A stretch of DNA of 13,044 bases, taken from assembly GCA_001970855.1 (NCBI GenBank), contig LSSN01003239.1:1-13044 (forward strand), in the 5' to 3' direction. This document shows positions 7,543-13,044 of the stretch, in pieces. This DNA is from Smittium culicis (Eukaryota > Kickxellomycota > Harpellomycetes > Harpellales > Legeriomycetaceae). Both the position numbers and the translations under genes were made by a program. Within the stretch, counting starts at the first letter, position 1. Each line of letters starts with the position of its first letter. The notes under the pieces are model-generated. The model worked only from the letters and a program-made list of their open reading frames with translations. It did not search any database and was not told the origin of the DNA.

Positions 7543-8536
7543 TTATATGAAGAATTAATTCCAACAAGAGAAATCAGAGTAAAAACGAGTTATGAATCTC
7601 TTATAATCCTATTTCAATCGCTTAACGCAGAGTTTCAAAACTTTCAAGGATCCAGCAAACCCAGTATTCAGGCTGAGGCTTCTACGCTTGAAAGTATATA
7701 TACCACAGATTGTGAGTCCTAAAATTTCGTTTCTTGGTATCTCGGTTCTGAGAGCCAAGCGAAGGTTGAAAACCATGACTGTTCGCATAAACTTGCATCG
7801 CAGTCAGTATTTTCAATTAAGAACAGACACCCTGCAGCATGCGGGGGATTCTTTAAATCGATTGAAATTAACAAATAATTAAGCTCGGCACCCAAGTAGC
7901 AAATGATGATAAGCGATTTTCCGAAGCCGATCAGCATTTCCTTGATCTCGCAAGGATTGGGAAATATATTGAAGACGTATCAAGGGAATTCAAAAATATC
8001 ATTGAGCTTACAGAACCCGAGATTAAGCTCTTTTTTGAAGAGATCAGCGGTAGCTCCCAAGATCTCGTCAGAATTGCGCTTCACTAGGCACAAAAGTGTA
8101 AAAGTTCAAGAAGAGCCTCTGTTTTATAAATCTATGAATATGAAAAATATATCTCCACTGCAGACCCAGTAATCGATATCCCAGATAACCAATACCTGTT
8201 CCATTACAATAACCTGTAAAAATGGAAATAAAAAGACAGTCAAGCAGAAATTACAAAATACTTAGAAAAGCACTTTCCAGAAAAACTAGAAAAAAATATC
8301 CGCGGCAATTCCACAACCATTATCTGCCTAGCCAAGGAAACCCCAACTACCGGGTTAACAGTCAAGCTAGGTGAGGAAGTAGCTTAAAATGGAAGCAAAG
8401 TTGCCAAAACAGCAACTATAGAATTATCCAAGGAAACAGAAGTCAGTACACCTATATTCAGAAACCTCGGCGGAACCAAGGTACCAATTCTAGTAACCAG
8501 CAGGGGTCTCAGAGTGAATCATTGAAAAATCAGTAA
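7543..8536 (+). pseudogene. gag-like ORF1, element 2 (frameshifts and stops)
   Basis: This is the degenerate structural protein, pieced from at least three frames. The N-terminal part (from ~7546) contains 'EELIPTREIRVKTSYESL' and 'FQSLNAEFQNF'. The best-preserved part (7881-8090) reads 'ANDDKRFSEADQHFLDLARI', 'GKYIEDVSREFKNIIELTEP' and 'EIKLFFEEISGSSQDLVRIA'. It is Glu/Lys-rich and helical, likely a coiled coil, and is followed by stops after 'ALH' and 'ASVL'. The tail (about 8302-8536, another frame) is rich in Asn, Gln, Arg, Gly and Ser ('NQGTNSSNQQGSQSESLKNQ'), as in RNA-binding gag tails, and ends with TAA at 8534-8536. No initiator ATG is evident. The position between 5' ITR and RT supports the call more than any motif does. 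Confidence 0.6.
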
Positions 8537-8938
8537 GCCTCGGTTTATATGGAAAGTACGAATATCATCAAAGGCCGACGACATGGACCAATCTAAGAAC
8601 GACGGACCATCACCACAGGTAAAATTACTTCGAAAAAAAATTTTTTTTAAAAAGCGCGGAAAATGTACCCCCAAGCCAAAGGAAAATATTTGGAGGGTAT
8701 CCAGTCACGGGCCATTGGACCGTCAGTCAGAAAAAAATTTTCACCAAAAAGTACCAAAATGAACCAATACGTCGAGAAAGAAGAAAAAAATTTATACAAA
8801 AAATCGGGGAAATAGACCTGCAGCCGATAGGCTGGAAGGTCGTAAACAAATTTTCAAGAAAAATCGAAAATATTTTCTAAAATGTTCGTCCCGATCGTCC
8901 AATCCTACACACAACCGGTTATGCCTCACTGTCTCTAA
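8537..8938. other. gag-pol linker of element 2, poorly conserved
   Basis: About 400 bp separate the gag tail from the first recognisable RT residues. The stretch has A-runs (8631-8652) and stops in all frames. It probably covers the non-conserved N-terminus of pol, with repeated 'GPS..' coding-like fragments around 8600-8730, but I can assign no domain. Confidence 0.45.
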
Positions 8939-10396
8939 AACCGTCTCAAACATTGGCTAAAACACATAAAAAACCAGTGGGTAATCGATATATTGGAAAA
9001 TGGGTACAAAATCCCATTCACAAAGCAACCATCCCATACCCCAAAGAAAATCTACAATCTTCCGGTGACACATCACCATGCTATCGGCTTGATGATACAG
9101 AAATACTTATACTTATGGGCAATCAGAGTAGCCTTGGTTACAAACCAAACATTCGTCTCACCAATATTCGGGAATGAAGAACCAGCGAAGATACTTCTGC
9201 TGCTGGATATGACGAATATCAAGGAATTTTTCGTAATGGAAAGTTTCAAGATGGAAGGTATCAAGTAGCTGTGCGACATGATATCATCAGGAGATTTCAT
9301 CTCAAAGCTGGATATAAAACCTGCATATCACCAATTTCTTTTACATCTAGTATCGGCAAAAATGTGCCGTTTCATGAGCAACGACACGATATACGAGTTC
9401 CTCTATCTGATATTTGGACTAACGACGGCACCGATAGTATTCTCAAAAATTATGAAATCTTCAATCGATCCACTCAAATTGATCGGAATAAGATCGATTT
9501 TTTATACAGACGATATAAAAATAATCGGTGCATCAGCAGAGTAATGCCAAAGACACACAGCGATAACTCTGAAGCAAATGGAAAATCTTGGATTCTCTAT
9601 GAACCTTGAAAAATCGTCAGAAATTCTTAGGAGTAGTGTTAGAAACCCTGAAAATGTCGATACATTTGACCCAGGAAAGAAAAAAGAAGATCAGAATGGA
9701 AGTCCGCAAATCCTTTCACCGCCAGGTAACGGTGAGACAAGCATTGGGATTAAACGGCCTATTATTTGCAGCAGCAACTGAAATAGGGCCTGTTGCAATC
9801 AAGTCGAGGGAGTTTCAACTCGACATAACATACGCTCTAAAGAAGCACAACTTCAGTAACAGCGCGCCTTGACCACTCTCAGCACTAAAATTGAGCGATT
9901 CAAAGTGGTGGGACACCCAACTAAACCATTGGAACTCGTCGCCATTGATATGAAGACCTCAAATCCAAACTCACCTGTATCTGCTACAACGGATGCTTCT
10001 GGAACCGGCTGGGTAATAAAAAGCAACTTTATGTCCCTGGAGGGAGTTTGGAGCCTGAAGACTCAAGACGAATCATCGAATTACAAAGTAGAATTCATCC
10101 TGTTACATTCTCTGAGACTACATGTACATCTCTGGAAAAATTCAAAAGTGAGAATGAAAACAGAAAAACTGACCGCAAAAGCTATCTTCATGAACGGAGG
10201 AACGACTTATAATCTCAATCTATTAAATCATGCAAAGGAATGGTGTTAAATAACCTTGAAGAACAGCATCAGGGTAGACATAACCCATATATCCGGATCT
10301 GATAATATACTAGCGGATTGGCTGTCAAGGAATTCGCACAAACCATGGGAATGGAGGCTGCCCACGCACTTTTTCAACTCAGTGAACAAAAAGTGA
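8939..10396 (+). pseudogene. RT/RNase H pol, element 2
   Basis: This is the reverse transcriptase and RNase H of a DIRS-type element. The RT opens with 'RLKHWLKHIKNQWVIDILENG' split over 8942-9001, then 'YKIPF', 'FKMEGIK' followed by an in-frame stop (9266-9268), 'GDFISKLDIKPAYHQFLLH' (catalytic Asp in LDI, 9311-9313), 'FGLTTAPIVFSKIMK' and 'FYTDDIKIIGAS'. The active site is YTDD (9503-9514) rather than the more usual YLDD; both Asp are kept. A frameshift near 9606-9615 leads to 'KFLGVVLETLKM', 'VRQALGLNGLLFAA' and 'LSDSKWWDTQLNHW'. A second shift, near 9955, leads to RNase H: 'TTDASGTGW' (9986-10012), 'GVWSLKTQ', then after a TAA (10247-10249) 'THISGSDNILADWLSR' and 'KPWEWRLP'. It ends at a TGA (10394-10396) that interrupts the same frame into the next domain. 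Confidence 0.85.
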
Positions 10397-10758
10397 AGCT
10401 CTCTAAGGATCGATTTATATGCTTCAGCAGCAAATCGACAGCTAAAAAAGTATTATTCTCAAATATCAGACCCAAATTATATGTATATGAATTCTCTCAC
10501 CAATCCTTGACCGAAATTTGGGACTTATGAAAACTCACCCGCACTCTTACTACTCCCAACTCTGCGCCGAGTAGCGATAGAAAATATGCAGATGGCAATT
10601 ATAGCACCAAACTGGACAGCTCAATCATGGCACCCATTATTACTAAGGATGGTTATATGCCCTCATATGATACTACTGCGGGAACACCCTCAGTGGGGAA
10701 TTTGCTCGTTTAAAATATCAGGGAAAGCACCCAAAAATTATCCTCGTCTGCCTTCCAG
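10397..10758 (+). pseudogene. Methyltransferase-like segment of pol, element 2
   Basis: In frame with RNase H after one stop, this reads 'RIDLYASAANRQLKKYYSQ', 'ISDPNYMYMNSLTNP', a TGA (10508-10510) where relatives have Trp, 'LLLLPTLRRVAIENM', 'IIAPNWTAQSWHPLLLRMV' and 'HPQWGI', ending in TGA-TAA (10757-10762). The pattern D(L/F)(Y/F)AS..N, then DP, then P.W..Q.W is standard after RNase H in YR retroelements and has been compared with Dam-type adenine methyltransferases. The ...PPW/DPPY-like catalytic motif is not preserved here, so activity cannot be inferred. Confidence 0.65.
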
Positions 10759-11640
10759 CTGATAAATCAATCTATCAGGTCAGCTAAAAAGCGAAATTAT
10801 GCTTCATGCCTAAAAAGTTTTATTTCTTGAACTCTGGGTAATCAAATATATCATAAAAAATATTATCCAGTAAGCCTGACAAACTACCTTGCATCACTGA
10901 AATTAAAACCAGCATCATTGTTGATTCACGCTACTGCGATCTCAAAATACTGGAGAACACTGTATCCAATGATCAGCTCAATAACTTCAGACAGAAGAAT
11001 CAGCAAATTATTGAAAGGGCTAAAAAATTGGATAGAAAAAAAACCCACATCAATTCCCTACATGGAACATGGAACATTGAGCAATTGATAATTTACCTTA
11101 ATACATGGGGTAGCAATGAGAATCTACCTTTAAAACTGTTAGCCAAAAAAGCAGCTACTCTCTTGGAATTTTCAACTTCTTGGAGGCCCAGAAGTGAATT
11201 ACAAGGAATTAGTCTCTCACAAATTAGGAAATCTGGAGACAGAAAATCGCTGTAGCTCTGGTGTCCAAAAAAAAAGGGGGTAAAGAGCCAAAATTTATTT
11301 TTATTTCACCTTTAGAAGAAAATATAAATGATTCCCCACTAAAAACTCTGGAATTTTATTTAAAACTGACTGAAATTTATGCTATTTATGAGTATATAAA
11401 CACAATGATCTTTGTATTTACACCTAACGTAAAGCCAGAATCAAACAAATTTATTGAAAATAGGATAAAAACATCATTATTGGCTATTGGATCTCATAAT
11501 TCTGCTCATATTACAAGACAGTCTCAACCACAAAAGCGTTTTTATCTGGATTAAAACTCGAAAAAAGTATTACTACAGGCAGATTGGAGCAGTGCAAACT
11601 CTTTCAATAAATATTATTTTAAACCAAATAATAATAGTCC
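10756..11640 (+). pseudogene. Tyrosine recombinase, element 2
   Basis: This would integrate the circular element DNA. The N-terminal core-binding part (10756-11060) reads 'NQSIRSAKKRNYASCLKSF', a TGA (10828-10830) at a likely Trp, 'SLTNYLASLKLKPASLLIH', 'ATAISKYWRTLYP' and 'ISKLLKGLKNWI'. A frameshift near 11060 leads to the catalytic part: 'TWNIEQLIIYLNTWGSNENL', 'AATLLEFSTSWRPRSELQG' with the first catalytic Arg at about 11190-11192. A further shift near 11255 gives 'KKKGGKEPKFIFISP', 'SPLKTLEFYLKLTE', then 'AHITR', the HxxR box (His 11507-11509, Arg 11516-11518). 'STTKAFLSGLKLEK' follows in another frame, and 'ADWSSANSFNKYYF' carries the nucleophile Tyr at 11612-11617. All four catalytic positions can still be read, but across several frames. 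Confidence 0.85.
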
Positions 11641-11685
11641 AATTCCTCAATCTGCAACCTCAGTAATTCTCAACATACCAACACA

Positions 11686-11712
11686 CCAATCATTGAGAGG
11701 GCCTTCTATCCC
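11686..11712. repeat. Element 2 internal complementary region (partial)
   Basis: CCAATCATTGAGAGGGCCTT (11686-11705) followed by CTATCCCGAAA is nearly the reverse complement of the outermost left ITR (7305-7335). It is therefore a direct copy of the right ITR tip (11908-11933). It lies just after the YR, the same place as the ICR of element 1. The second half, expected to match the right-end extension, is not recognisable after 11717. It may have diverged or been lost. Confidence 0.7.
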
Positions 11713-11771
11713 GAAAACTATTGACCCTCCCTCCACTTCCCTAAAGGAAAATTGACTCGTAGTCTTGGCAC

Positions 11772-11938
11772 CTTTATAAATGACTGATTATATCATGGAG
11801 GCGATGCCGATGGTTTTATAGCTTTATATTTTATATCTTAATCTTTACTTATCAAATTATATTAATATCTAAAAATAAAGGGAAATGTGGCCTGGAAGGC
11901 CTGCCGCCAATCCTTGAGAGGACCTTCGGTCCCTTTAC
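11772..11938. repeat. Element 2 right (3') inverted terminal repeat
   Basis: This is the inverted partner of 7305-7477. It contains CTGATTATATCATGGA, the hairpin GGCCTGGAAGGCC (11889-11901) and, near the tip, a small stem GGACC-TTC-GGTCC (11920-11932). The outer limit lies within about 10 bp of 11938, where the pyrimidine-rich CCCTTTACCCTTTCCCC begins, which the left end does not share. Confidence 0.88.
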
Positions 11939-11943
11939 CCTTT

Positions 11944-13044
11944 CCCCTCCAAAAAATTTTGCATGATGAAAAAATAAACTCCTCTCGTCCAGTAAAAAAA
12001 TAATTAATATTATTGGCTTAATTATATGTGCATTATGAAATTACATCCAGTATTATGGAAAATGTTGAAATAAGAAGAAAAAAGTTTACCAGAACCTTTA
12101 CCAGCCTCAACCAGGTTGAAAACCACATAAAAAATAAAATACCAAAAATAATCCAAATATTTACAGCGCACATCCGTTGTTACCTATAGTTCAAACTGAA
12201 TGTGCTTGAGATTCTTACTGCCTTAGTGGTTCTGAAGAAAAATTATAAAATAATATGTAACGTATTTCACGTTCGAAATAAAGTATACTAAATACTATCA
12301 ATAAAATATTCCAAGATTCATAGAATCTGACCACTAAAATATATACCACCAAGAGATATAAGAATTTCCATTATAAAAAAAAGATAAGATATTTTATCAA
12401 GAATAAATTATCTATCTATAATATAATAAAAGTGCAATTTCATCACATTTACACTTCACAAGGGTTATTTAATCAATTCAATAAATGTTTTAACGATTTT
12501 ATTGCTATAAAAAATATTTTTCATTCTATTTAACTCTAGAATAGCAATGTTGATTTTAAATGGATATTCACAGTAAAAGAAATATCGAGATAGAATTACA
12601 AACTAATAACAATTAAAATTTGCAAAGGTTATAAACTCATCAAAAGGCGTTAATGTGAGTAATATTTTATAATTTATTATTTTTTAGCATTGTTTGACTA
12701 ATATAAAGCTTACCTAATTATTCATTTTTATTACTATTTGAGTCTATATTGATTCATAATCACTAAAAGTTATTGAAATAATTCTCGGGAAAATAGCGCA
12801 TTTAAAAATATATATAGTTTAATTGTTGTTTTAAAAAATAACAGTGGCTATTTTTAGGAATAATGTATATATATTAATAAGTATTCTGTATTTATTAAGA
12901 AATAGGAATAATATATTGAATACCTATAAATTAAAGAAAAGGTGAAAATAAAAGATAGAAATCCGCATTTATCTATTTAAATAACATTTTATTATTGACA
13001 AAATTCAAAAGTTAAAAAATGAAATATAAAAATAAAAAATAATA
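11944..13044. other. A+T-rich flank, no gene recognised
   Basis: The last 1.1 kb is very A+T-rich, with stops in all frames and no reading frame long enough to support. I saw no coding signature, RNA gene, tandem array or clear terminal repeats. It is probably intergenic host DNA. Confidence 0.6.

Larger units (their letters stand above)
7305..11938 (+). mobile_element. DIRS-like YR retrotransposon, element 2 (degenerate)
   Basis: A second tyrosine-recombinase retrotransposon, about 4.6 kb, read on the plus strand. It has ITRs at 7305-7477 and 11772-11938, gag, RT/RNase H, a methyltransferase-like segment, a YR and a partial ICR before the 3' ITR. It lacks a DDE integrase, a protease and LTRs. 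Its YR (WRPRSEL type) and gag differ clearly from those of element 1, so it belongs to another lineage within the group. The left end is fixed by the ICR match (TTTCGGGATC at 7305). The right end is uncertain by about 10 bp because the ICR half that should mark it was not found. All ORFs are broken. Confidence 0.85.

Noticed and set aside
7305..11938. LTR retrotransposon (Ty3 or Ty1 type)
   Set aside because: The terminal repeats are inverted rather than direct, and a tyrosine recombinase replaces the DDE integrase. No protease is seen.

Overview
The window is very A+T-rich eukaryotic repeat DNA with no intact host gene. It is dominated by two decayed tyrosine-recombinase (YR) retrotransposons of the DIRS type. 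Each has inverted terminal repeats (ITRs), a gag-like ORF, a reverse transcriptase/RNase H (RT/RH) ORF followed by a methyltransferase-like segment, and a YR. The protein signatures (a WRPRSEL block in one YR, a 'KLCWLL..CG.LR' block in the other, and a gag block around 'ATRPVDFYVHQMLKLD') resemble, from memory and without a search, YR retroelements of early-diverging fungi (Mucoromycota, including A+T-rich Glomeromycotina). The fungal assignment is an inference, about 50% sure.

Layout. 1-1072: A+T-rich, nothing recognised. 1077-1250: small piggyBac-like MITE candidate (copy A). 1276-6690: element 1, coding on the minus strand. Its 5' ITR is on the right (5711-5876 plus 6682-6690) and its 3' ITR on the left (1276-1480). 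Between them, in transcription order, lie gag (5587-4784), RT/RH/methyltransferase-like pol (4742-2985) and YR (2984-1922). Next come an internal complementary region (ICR, 1849-1932) and a 9-bp minisatellite (1503-1825). The 5' ITR is split by a 797-bp non-autonomous hAT element (5877-6673) with a perfect 8-bp target duplication. 6805-6996: a second MITE copy (B), inverted relative to A.

7305-~11938: element 2, coding on the plus strand, with ITRs 7305-7477 and 11772-11938. It holds gag (7543-8536), RT/RH (8939-10396), methyltransferase-like segment (10397-10758), YR (10756-11640) and a partial ICR (11686-11712). 11944-13044: A+T-rich, nothing recognised.

How it works together. In DIRS elements the ICR is complementary to the joined element ends and is thought to template a circular intermediate that the YR integrates without a target duplication. 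Element 1 shows this directly: its ICR reads as the reverse complement of the right end joined to the left end. The ICR also preserves the uninterrupted sequence that the hAT insertion later split, so the order of events can be read: element 1 first, hAT later. Neither element can encode its proteins now. Many stops fall where the family has Trp or Gln, as expected from C-to-T decay, and several frameshifts are present, at least two at homopolymer runs.
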